Source of the DNA: Acetobacter oryzoeni
GTDB taxonomy: Bacteria > Pseudomonadota > Alphaproteobacteria > Acetobacterales > Acetobacteraceae
NCBI RefSeq assembly: GCF_004014775.2
Contig: NZ_CP042808.1
Coordinates: 124,001-188,000, forward strand
DNA length: 64,000 nucleotides
Direction: 5' to 3'
Shown here: piece after piece, positions 26,365 to 34,147 of the stretch
How positions within the stretch are numbered: position 1 is the first letter of the stretch
Layout: each line of letters begins with the position of its first letter
Translations under genes and position numbers: made by a program
Notes under the pieces: model-generated
Database searches by the model: none
The model's input: the letters and a program-made list of their open reading frames with translations, nothing else
Told to the model about the DNA's origin: nothing

Positions 26365-28395
26365 ATGGCATCACAACACTCTCAGCCCCTGCACCGTAAT
26401 CCGCGCCTGCGCCCTGTAAACAGGATAGCCGTAAATATCCTGTTGGATGGCGTATTGGCAGCCTTGGCAGCACCTCTGGCACGGTGGTTGGCAGCCCCGC
26501 AAGATGGGTTGCTGCATCCACTCTGGTTTCTGGTTGGAGGGGCTATCACGCTGCTTGTCAGCGGGGTGCCATTTCGTATGCCGCAACAGTACTGGCGGTT
26601 TTCGGGCGTTTCAGATCTTTTGGGTATTGCTGGGGCCTCTATTGCCAGTTCCGTACTGTTTTCATGCGGGCTTGTGGCTGTGGGCTTTCCGCTACCCAGT
26701 CTGACCTTTCCCATTATTTATGCGCTGGTTCTGCTGGTGATGTTGGGCGGGCTGCGTGTTGGGTACCGCTTGGCGCACAGAATAGCCCTCCGCCGCGCCA
26801 ATTTGCGGCGTGTGGTGTTGATAGGGGCAGATACGGTTGCTGATCTGTATTTGCGTGCGTTGGAGCGCAACCCGGAAGCCGGGATTCGTGTTGTCGGGCT
26901 TGTGGCTTTGGGCACGCATCAAGCAGGTCGGCGCATCCATAACGTGCCCATTCTTGGGCACGTAGAAGATATTGGAGCTATTTTAGACCGGCTGGCAAAA
27001 AACAACGTACTGCCCGAATCCTTGGTGGTGACAGATCCTTCTTTCCGTGGTCGTGCCCTGACAAATGTTCTGGATGCTGCGGCTGTGCATGGTATCTCGG
27101 TATTGCGCACGCCCGCTTTAACAGATCTTACCCCAGCAGAACGTGTGCAGTTGCGCCCCGTGCCGCTGGAAGATCTGCTCAACCGCCCGCAAGTGCCATT
27201 GGACCGCGAAGGTATGGAGCGGCTTGTGGGTAACCACACAGTTCTGGTTACGGGGGCCGGTGGCACCATTGGTTCAGAACTGGTGCGGCAGATTGCCCTG
27301 TTAGGCCCTGAACGCCTTATCCTGCTCGACCATGGTGAGTTTGAACTGTGGCAGATAGATGTAGAATTGGCAGATTGTGCCCCCCATGTGCCGCGTGAAG
27401 TGGTTGTAGCCGATGTGCGAGATGAAGCCCGGCTAGATGAGGTAATGGCCCGTTTCCGCCCAGAACTGGTGTTTCATGCTGCCGCCCTGAAGCATGTACC
27501 AATTGTAGAGGCAAACCCGGCAGAAGGGTTGCTAACCAATGTGCATGGTACACGCGTTGTGGCGGATACAGCATCCCGCCATGGGGCGCAGGCCATGGTG
27601 GTGATTTCAACAGACAAGGCGGTAAATCCGTCCAGCCTGATGGGGGCATCCAAGCGCGCGGCAGAAATGTACTGTCAGGCGCTGGATGTACGTGCCCGTG
27701 CATCGGGTAAGTCTGATGCCATGCGGTGTGTTACCGTGCGCTTTGGCAATGTGCTGGGGTCTACCGGTTCTGTGGTTCCTCTGTTCCGTCGGCAGCTAGA
27801 ACGCGGTGGCCCGCTTACAGTCACACACCCGGAAATGCGCCGGTATTTTATGACAGTGCCAGAAGCTGTGGGGTTAGTGCTGCAAGCCAGCGTGCGCGGC
27901 ATGCGCCATACCGATGGTTCTGGCACAGATGACCTGCTGCGGCATGGTGGTATTTTTGTGCTGGATATGGGCGAACCCGTCCGTATTGTAGATCTGGCCC
28001 GGCAGATGATCCATATGGCCGGTTTGCGTCCTGATGAAGATGTAACCATCCGTTTCACGGGTCTGCGGCCCGGTGAAAAACTGTATGAAGAACTGTTTCA
28101 CGGTCGGGAAGCCCCGGTGCCAACCGATGAACCCGGCTTACTGATGGCCACACCTCGGTTGGTGGATCTGGAGCAGATACGCCAGGCGGTGGATCAGATT
28201 ACGGCCTATGCGCGAGAAGGTGATGTGCAGGCTGCTTTGCGTATTCTGGCATTGCTGGTGCCGGAATTCGATCATAACCCAGCGGGAGAGGTGCGTGCCC
28301 TGGCGCCGGAATCTGCGGCGTCTGGTGCTATGGCTGCGGGTGTTGTACACAGCGGACAGGCGCAGGCCGATGGCAATGAGCAGGTGGCATTATGA
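26365..28395 (+). CDS. FlaA1/CapD-like nucleotide-sugar 4,6-dehydratase, membrane-anchored
   Basis: 676 residues. Four hydrophobic helices (about 15-125) precede a CoA-binding-like Rossmann domain (about 140-270). The catalytic extended SDR domain follows, with VLVTGAGGTIGSELV as the NAD-binding loop, FHAAALKHVP, STDKAVNPSSLMGASKR and RFGNVLGSTGSVVP. This is the PglF/WbpM/CapD family, which converts UDP-GlcNAc-type sugars to 4-keto-6-deoxy forms. ATG 26365 follows AGGTG at 7 bases; the frame opens at 26341. It overlaps the next gene by four bases (ATGA), so the two products are probably made together. Confidence 0.92.
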   Translation: MASQHSQPLHRNPRLRPVNRIAVNILLDGVLAALAAPLARWLAAPQDGLLHPLWFLVGGAITLLVSGVPFRMPQQYWRFSGVSDLLGIAGASIASSVLFSCGLVAVGFPLPSLTFPIIYALVLLVMLGGLRVGYRLAHRIALRRANLRRVVLIGADTVADLYLRALERNPEAGIRVVGLVALGTHQAGRRIHNVPILGHVEDIGAILDRLAKNNVLPESLVVTDPSFRGRALTNVLDAAAVHGISVLRTPALTDLTPAERVQLRPVPLEDLLNRPQVPLDREGMERLVGNHTVLVTGAGGTIGSELVRQIALLGPERLILLDHGEFELWQIDVELADCAPHVPREVVVADVRDEARLDEVMARFRPELVFHAAALKHVPIVEANPAEGLLTNVHGTRVVADTASRHGAQAMVVISTDKAVNPSSLMGASKRAAEMYCQALDVRARASGKSDAMRCVTVRFGNVLGSTGSVVPLFRRQLERGGPLTVTHPEMRRYFMTVPEAVGLVLQASVRGMRHTDGSGTDDLLRHGGIFVLDMGEPVRIVDLARQMIHMAGLRPDEDVTIRFTGLRPGEKLYEELFHGREAPVPTDEPGLLMATPRLVDLEQIRQAVDQITAYAREGDVQAALRILALLVPEFDHNPAGEVRALAPESAASGAMAAGVVHSGQAQADGNEQVAL

Positions 28396-29528
28396 ACAGT
28401 TCACAAAACAGGCCTATCGCTTTTCTTGATCTCGCAGCCCAGCAAAAACGGCTGGAGCCCGCATTGCGGCAGCGGCTGGAGGCTGTTCTGGCGCATTGTC
28501 GCTTTGTAATGGGGCCAGAAGTTCAGGAACTGGAACAGCGTTTGGCCCAGTGGTGCGGTGCGCAGGAATGCGTGGGTGTTTCCTCCGGCACAGATGCCTT
28601 GCAGATTGTGATGATGGGGGAGCAGATTGGCCGGGGTGATGCTGTGTTCCTGCCAGCGTTTACCTATACCGCCACGGCAGAAGTGCCTTTGGTTTTGGGT
28701 GCCACGCCCGTTTTTGTAGATGTTGACCCAAACACTTTCCAGATTGACCCAGAGCATCTGCGCAGCCGTATTCGTGCTGTGCGAGAAGCAGGTAAATTGA
28801 AGCCCCGCGCCATTGTTGGGGTGGATCTGTTCGGCCAGCCTGCACCGTGGGCAGATTTGCGCACCATTGCGCAGGAAGAAGATCTTTTTCTGTTGGCAGA
28901 TTGCGCACAATCCTTTGGGGCAAAGCTGAATGGTGCGCCTTTGGGGCGGGAAGCCACAGCAACAACGCTTTCCTTCTTTCCGTCCAAGCCTTTGGGTGGG
29001 TACGGAGATGGCGGCGCCATTCTCACGGATGACCCGGAACGCGCTGCTCTTTATCGTTCCCTGCGTACGCATGGCGAAGGCACAACCCGGTATGAGGTTT
29101 TGCGCACCGGTATGAATGGGCGGTTGGATACCCTGCAAGCCGCTGTGTTGCTGGCCAAGCTGGATGATTTTGCACGAGAACTGACGCGGCGTGAGGAAAT
29201 TGCCTGCCAGTACGATGCAGGTCTGAAAGATGTGGTGCAGGTGCCTGCACGTGTGCCAGACAGCCAGAGCGCGTGGGCCATTTATTCCGTATTGCTGAAA
29301 AACAGTGCCGAGCGTGAGCAGATGCAGGCCCGCCTGAAAGAGCAAGGTGTGCCTTCAGCCATTTACTATCCGCTGCCGCTGCATAAACAGCCAGCCTACC
29401 GTGATCATCATGATGGTACGGCGCTGCCTGTTTCTGAAGATCTGGCACAGCGGATTTTGGCGCTGCCAATCCACCCGGAACTGACTGATGAAGAAGTAGC
29501 CCGCGTTATTGCAGCGGTGCGCGGGTAA
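28392..29528 (+). CDS. DegT/DnrJ/EryC1/StrS aminotransferase
   Basis: A 378-residue PLP-dependent sugar aminotransferase. The PLP lysine is Lys199 in FFPSKPLGGYGDGG, and GVSSGTDALQI near residue 60 binds the cofactor phosphate. HKQPAYRD near the C-terminus is also typical. The enzyme adds an amino group to the keto-sugar made by the upstream dehydratase, with which it is translationally coupled (4-base overlap). Together they suggest synthesis of a 4-amino-4,6-dideoxy sugar such as a bacillosamine precursor; the exact sugar is inferred. Confidence 0.92.
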   Translation: MNSSQNRPIAFLDLAAQQKRLEPALRQRLEAVLAHCRFVMGPEVQELEQRLAQWCGAQECVGVSSGTDALQIVMMGEQIGRGDAVFLPAFTYTATAEVPLVLGATPVFVDVDPNTFQIDPEHLRSRIRAVREAGKLKPRAIVGVDLFGQPAPWADLRTIAQEEDLFLLADCAQSFGAKLNGAPLGREATATTLSFFPSKPLGGYGDGGAILTDDPERAALYRSLRTHGEGTTRYEVLRTGMNGRLDTLQAAVLLAKLDDFARELTRREEIACQYDAGLKDVVQVPARVPDSQSAWAIYSVLLKNSAEREQMQARLKEQGVPSAIYYPLPLHKQPAYRDHHDGTALPVSEDLAQRILALPIHPELTDEEVARVIAAVRG

Positions 29529-29544
29529 GAGAAAGATACAGATA

Positions 29545-30009
29545 ATGCGGAAAGAGACGGCTTTTATTATTGGCTTTTTTATTTTTACGCTCAGTACGGC
29601 AGCGCTGATCTGGAAAGTGGCGCTACCTAACCTGAAGCCGGTTTCCTTTCCGCAAGTAGCCAGCGGCACTTTGGATGTTGGTCCCATGCACCGCACACGT
29701 GCTCTAAGCCCGGATGAAGTAAAAGCGGTGAATGACTGGTTTAAGGATAACAAAGGTGGCTGGGGGCCGTTAACACGTACGCCGCCATCATCGGGCGATG
29801 CCCGCATGGTGTTGAATGATGCCCAAGGCAAGGAAGCACTGGTGCTCACACTTTGGACAGGTATCAGTGCCGCAGATTGGAACTCTACCGTGTTTGTTGA
29901 AAACCCGGATGGCTCACAGGTGCATTACAGGTCATTTTCCAACAAGGAGTTTGCGCCTTTGCGGATGATGGTTGACCGTTACCCCTATAAACGGTCCAGC
30001 TTTCCCTGA
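29545..30009 (+). CDS. Small membrane-anchored protein of unknown function
   Basis: 154 residues. One N-terminal membrane helix (about 6-26) is followed by a periplasmic domain of roughly 125 residues. I recognise no family. It follows the DegT gene by 16 bases and shares its terminator, so it is probably the third gene of the glycan-precursor operon. ATG 29545 follows AAGAGAAAG; an upstream start at 29509 would overlap the DegT gene. Confidence 0.7.
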   Translation: MRKETAFIIGFFIFTLSTAALIWKVALPNLKPVSFPQVASGTLDVGPMHRTRALSPDEVKAVNDWFKDNKGGWGPLTRTPPSSGDARMVLNDAQGKEALVLTLWTGISAADWNSTVFVENPDGSQVHYRSFSNKEFAPLRMMVDRYPYKRSSFP

Positions 30010-30039
30010 TTTTTACAAACGTATAGCACCATAAAAACA

Positions 30040-30075
30040 AAACCCCTTCCACCAATACGGTGGAAGGGGTTTTTG
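30040..30075. terminator. Bidirectional terminator between the glycan operon and pyrC
   Basis: Stem AACCCCTTCCACC/GGTGGAAGGGGTT with loop AATAC, followed by TTTT on the plus strand and preceded by AAAACAA. It sits between convergent genes and can serve both. Confidence 0.92.
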
Positions 30076-30103
30076 CTATGCGCTGAATGGCTGCGCCGGA
30101 GGT

Positions 30104-31468
30104 TTAGCCTGCAGGCCTGTCTGTGGCATCAAAACGGAAAGGCTCGCCAATGGCTTTGTCTGCCAATGTGCCTTCCCACATCACCTGATGACCGCGGATA
30201 ATGGTGCCAACAGGGCGGCCAGTAATGGTGTTCCCTGTAAAAGGAGACCACCCGCAGCGTGAGGCCAACCATTCTTCCTTGATCGTCCACTGGGCTTTCA
30301 GATCCACAATCGTGAAGTCTGCATCATACCCAACGGCAATGCGGCCTTTACGCACCAAGCCAAACAGACGCTGTGGGCCAGCGGATGTTAAATCCACCAA
30401 GCGGCGCAGTGTGAGCCGATGGTGCGCAACATGGTTGAGCATAAGGGGCAGAAGCGTTTGCACGCCCGGCATACCAGAGGGAGAGGCCGGATAGGTGCGG
30501 GCTTTGGCTTCCTTGCTATGGGGTGCGTGGTCAGACCCAATCACATCTGGCAAGCCTTGGGATACCCAATGCCACAGGCCATCACGATGTGCACCAGAAC
30601 GGATTGGCGGATTCATCTGCGCAAAGGTGCCGAGGCGGGGATAGGCTTCTTCCCCCGCCAGTGTCAGATGCTGGGGGGTAAGTTCACAGCTTGCCACATC
30701 GCGGTGCTGGGCAATGAGGGCCAGTTCAGCAGGGGTGGTGATGTGCAGCACATGCACGCGCCGCCCGGTTTTGCGGGCCAGATGCAGCACACGTGTGGTG
30801 GCACGCAGGGCTGTTTCATCATCCCGCCAAACGGGGTGGGATGAAGGATCTCCTTCAATCCGTTCCGCCATGCGTTCTTTTAGCCGAGTTTCATCTTCGG
30901 CATGAATAGCCACGCGGCGCTGACCAGATTTCAGCACGCGTTCCAGCATACTGTCTTCCGAAACCAGCAGACTGCCGGTGGAAGAGCCCATAAACACCTT
31001 GATGCCAGCAGTGCCCGGTAGTGTTTCCAGTTCACCGCATTGGTCGGCGTTATCAACCGTAGCGCCCACGTAAAAGGCGTGTTCGCACCACATGCGGCCT
31101 TTTGCGCGTGCCAGCTTGTCTGCCACTGCTTCTGGCGTAGAGGTGGTGGGTTTGGTGTTGGGCATTTCAAACACGCCCGTTACCCCGCCCAGCACAGCAG
31201 CACGACTACCGGATTCGAGGTTTTCGTTTTCCTCTGCACCCGGTTCACGGAAATGAACCTGCGTATCTATAACGCCCGGCAGAATGGTCAGGCCCGTGCA
31301 GTCTATGGTGCGGGCGGCATCAGCCTGCCCGCCAATGGCGGTAATGGTGCCGTCTTTCACATAAACAGTGGTTTCCACTGTGCCATCAGGCAGCACAACG
31401 GAACCACCTTTTAATGCCAGATCAAAAGGGCCGCGCTGGTCGCCAATAAAAGGGGCAGAAGGTGCCAT
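30104..31468 (-). CDS. pyrC: Dihydroorotase (class I type)
   Basis: A 454-residue zinc amidohydrolase. GVIDTQVHFREPG gives the HxH metal pair, GIKVFMGSSTG the position of the carbamylated Lys, AIHAED and VLHITT the further His ligands, and IGSDHAPH the catalytic Asp. It cyclises carbamoyl-aspartate to dihydroorotate in pyrimidine synthesis. All ligands are present, so it should be an active enzyme rather than a PyrX-type relic. ATG 31468 follows AAGGA. It lies 6 bases after gor in the same direction. Allantoinase is related, but the HFREPG context favours dihydroorotase. Confidence 0.88.
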   Translation of the reverse strand: MAPSAPFIGDQRGPFDLALKGGSVVLPDGTVETTVYVKDGTITAIGGQADAARTIDCTGLTILPGVIDTQVHFREPGAEENENLESGSRAAVLGGVTGVFEMPNTKPTTSTPEAVADKLARAKGRMWCEHAFYVGATVDNADQCGELETLPGTAGIKVFMGSSTGSLLVSEDSMLERVLKSGQRRVAIHAEDETRLKERMAERIEGDPSSHPVWRDDETALRATTRVLHLARKTGRRVHVLHITTPAELALIAQHRDVASCELTPQHLTLAGEEAYPRLGTFAQMNPPIRSGAHRDGLWHWVSQGLPDVIGSDHAPHSKEAKARTYPASPSGMPGVQTLLPLMLNHVAHHRLTLRRLVDLTSAGPQRLFGLVRKGRIAVGYDADFTIVDLKAQWTIKEEWLASRCGWSPFTGNTITGRPVGTIIRGHQVMWEGTLADKAIGEPFRFDATDRPAG

Positions 31469-31474
31469 AGGGAA

Positions 31475-32872
31475 TTATCCTTCAGCTTTTGGGGTTTCCC
31501 GCGTGCGGGTACGCATGGTCACCAGCTCTTCAGCCGATGTGGGGTGAATACCGATTGTGCGGTCAAAATCTGCTTTTGTCAGTTCAGCCGTTACAGCAAT
31601 GGCAACACCCTGAAGCATTTCTGGTGCGTCATCCCCCAGAATATGCACGCCCACAACCTTCTGGCTTTTTTGGTCAACAACCAGCTTCATCACTGTTTTA
31701 CGTGTGCGGCCGGTCAGAGTGTGCCGCATGGGGGTAAAGCGTGTGAAATAAATGTCTACCACGCCATTGCGGGCGGCTTCTTCCTCTGTCAGCCCAACGG
31801 TTGCCAGCGGAGGGGAGAAGAAAACAGCCTTGGGGGTTGTGGCATAGCACCATTGGCGGGCAGGCCCTTTGCCAAACAGGCGGTCAGCCAGATTATGGCC
31901 TTCTGCAATGGCAACAGGGGTAAGGTTGATACGGTCAGTAACATCCCCAATGGCGTAAACGCCCGGCTGGGCTGTCTCACTATTCATATCCACCTTGATG
32001 CGCCCATTATCTGCGGTGGTAATGGCTGTGTTTTCCAGCCCCAACGCATCAATTTTAGGGCGTCGGCCTGTTGCCATAAATACGCAATCTGTGTGCAGGC
32101 GCTGGCCATTATCCAGCGTTACCACAAGGTCTGCGCCCTCTTTGGCAATGGCGGTGGAACAGGCGTGGCGGTGCTGGGTAATGCCGCGTGCATCAATGGC
32201 TTCTGCCATGGCGCTGCGCATTTCTTCATCAAAACCGCGTAAGGGCAAATCACGCCGGTAGACCAGATCTACCTTGGAACCCAAGCCTGCAAAGATACCG
32301 GCAAATTCCAGCCCGATATACCCGCTGCCAATAATAACCACCCGTTCTGGCCGTTGCGGCAGGTGAAAGGCCTCATCTGATGTAATGGCCAGTTCTGCGC
32401 CGGGGATATCAGGTTTTACGGGTGTGGAACCGGTGGCAATAACAATGCGTTCTGCCGTAATGGTGCGGGGGGCTTCATCCGGCGCAAGGGGGGAAGGTTC
32501 AATGCGGACAGTGTGCCCATCTACAAATCGGGCATGGCCGGTAAGAAGCGTAATACCGGCTTTTTCCAGCATGGAGACATAAATGCCGTTCAGGCGGGTA
32601 ATTTCCCGATCCTTGGCGGCCATCAGCTTGCCCCAGTCATGCGTGCCGCGGGTAGAAGTCCAGCCAAATCCGTGGCTGTCATCTACCATATCACCGTATT
32701 CACTGGCCTGTACCATAAGCTTTTTGGGCACACAGCCCAAATTCACACAGGTACCGCCCCAGTGTCGGCTTTCTGCAATGGCAACGCGCGCACCGTGGCT
32801 GGCCGCAATGCGCGCGCACCGTACGCCGCCGGAACCCGCCCCAATAACCAGAAGATCAAAATCATAGCTCAT
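31475..32872 (-). CDS. gor: Glutathione-disulfide reductase
   Basis: A 465-residue flavoprotein disulfide reductase. The FAD loop is VIGAGSGGVRCA, the redox pair is Cys42-Cys47 in GGTCVNLGCVPKK, and the NAD(P) loop is VIIGSGYIGLEFAGI. The C-terminal catalytic base is in IHPTSAEE. The charged RRD pattern after the second nucleotide fold suits NADPH. It keeps glutathione reduced. AAGGAG lies before ATG 32872. It follows fpr by 60 bases and precedes pyrC by 6, so the three may be co-transcribed. Confidence 0.93.
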   Translation of the reverse strand: MSYDFDLLVIGAGSGGVRCARIAASHGARVAIAESRHWGGTCVNLGCVPKKLMVQASEYGDMVDDSHGFGWTSTRGTHDWGKLMAAKDREITRLNGIYVSMLEKAGITLLTGHARFVDGHTVRIEPSPLAPDEAPRTITAERIVIATGSTPVKPDIPGAELAITSDEAFHLPQRPERVVIIGSGYIGLEFAGIFAGLGSKVDLVYRRDLPLRGFDEEMRSAMAEAIDARGITQHRHACSTAIAKEGADLVVTLDNGQRLHTDCVFMATGRRPKIDALGLENTAITTADNGRIKVDMNSETAQPGVYAIGDVTDRINLTPVAIAEGHNLADRLFGKGPARQWCYATTPKAVFFSPPLATVGLTEEEAARNGVVDIYFTRFTPMRHTLTGRTRKTVMKLVVDQKSQKVVGVHILGDDAPEMLQGVAIAVTAELTKADFDRTIGIHPTSAEELVTMRTRTRETPKAEG

Positions 32873-32932
32873 GGGGCGTGCTCCTTTAATAATGTGTCTT
32901 AAGCGGCGGTGTTGGGCATAAAAACGCGTGCC

Positions 32933-33829
32933 TTATCGTTCGGCAAACGCTTTTTCCACCACGTATGCGCCCGGGGTGGACATGTTGCCTTCATCAAACC
33001 CACGCGCACGCAGCAGGGCTTCCGTATCAGCCAGCATTTCCGGAGAACCGCAGATCATGACGCGATCATGTTCGGGATCAAGCTCAGGAATGTTCAGATC
33101 CTTGAAGATCTTGCCCGATTCAATCAGCTTGGTGATGCGTTCTGTTACGGCAAAGTCTTCACGCGTAACGGCTGGGTAATACAGCAGCTTTTCCTTGATT
33201 TCTTCACCAAGGAACTCGTGTTCCGGCAGTTCGTGGCGGATATGGTTGGAATATGCCAGTTCGCCAGACAGACGCACAGTGTGTGTCAGAATAACGTGGT
33301 CATACCGTTCGTAGCATTCCGGATCCTTGATCAGGCTCATGAACGGGGCCAGCCCTGTGCCGGTGGACAGGAAATACAGGTTACGGCCGGGGCGCAGGTT
33401 ATCCAGCAACAGCGTGCCGGTTGGTTTGCGGCCGATCAGCACCGTATCACCCACTTTTACGTGGCGCAGGCGGGATGTGAGCGGGCCGTTGGGCACAGCA
33501 ATGGAAAGAAATTCCATTTCATCCGCATAGTTGGGGGATGCAATGGAATAGGCACGCAGCAGGGGCTTGCCGTCTACTTCAATCCCGATCATGGCAAACT
33601 GGCCGTTTTCAAAGCGCAGGCCGGGGTCACGGGTGGTGGTGAAGCTGAACAGGCGGTCCGTCCAGTGATGAACGGTCAGAACCTTGGCAGGGTAAAGGTG
33701 CCCGTATTCTTTTGTAGGCGGGGCCAGATGCCACACGCCTTCCTGTCCATCAACAGGCAGCAGGCCGCTGGGCACTTCAGAGGCAGACATCCGTGGCAGG
33801 ATGTCGTTTTCAAGCATGGTTTCAGACAT
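32933..33829 (-). CDS. fpr: Ferredoxin--NADP(+) reductase
   Basis: 298 residues. The FAD-binding barrel has the RAYSIASPN motif, and the NADP-binding domain has STGTGLAPFMSLIKDP and MICGSPEML. The C-terminus ends in AYVVEKAFAER, the bacterial Fpr type with an aromatic residue close to the end. It moves electrons between NADPH and ferredoxin or flavodoxin, which matters in oxidative stress and Fe-S assembly. FdxA at 19465 is a possible partner. The N-terminus is about 35 residues longer than in typical Fpr, so starts further in (for example ATG 33790) are possible. Confidence 0.92.
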   Translation of the reverse strand: MSETMLENDILPRMSASEVPSGLLPVDGQEGVWHLAPPTKEYGHLYPAKVLTVHHWTDRLFSFTTTRDPGLRFENGQFAMIGIEVDGKPLLRAYSIASPNYADEMEFLSIAVPNGPLTSRLRHVKVGDTVLIGRKPTGTLLLDNLRPGRNLYFLSTGTGLAPFMSLIKDPECYERYDHVILTHTVRLSGELAYSNHIRHELPEHEFLGEEIKEKLLYYPAVTREDFAVTERITKLIESGKIFKDLNIPELDPEHDRVMICGSPEMLADTEALLRARGFDEGNMSTPGAYVVEKAFAER

Positions 33830-34147
33830 GGACCGCTATGTACTCCGCTTGTAGCAGATCAGAACAATGTGCCTTTGCGTAGTAGATACAAAAGCACCGT
33901 GAATTTCTTGCTGGCGGCGTTTTTAGAAGGGTGAGGCGTCTAATGCCAGTGTAAATTCATCACACAACGTGTTCGCGCAACACGTAACTGGCTGAAAACC
34001 GCCTGCCGCTTCTGTCTGCTGGGTAGGTTGGGGGCGCCACAATGGCCAAATCGGGCTGTAGGAGCAAGGCAGGTTTCTGATTTATTTTGCATGAAGTATG
34101 CCGCCAAGGCATTGTTCCGGCCCGCAGGATGACGCAAGAGAGAAAGC
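33830..34147. other. Gene-free divergent spacer between fpr and helicase 2
   Basis: 318 bases with no supported gene. It must contain the divergent promoters of fpr (minus) and the second helicase (plus). I see no strong hairpin, repeat or RNA. A 69-codon minus-strand frame here has no family features. Confidence 0.5.
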
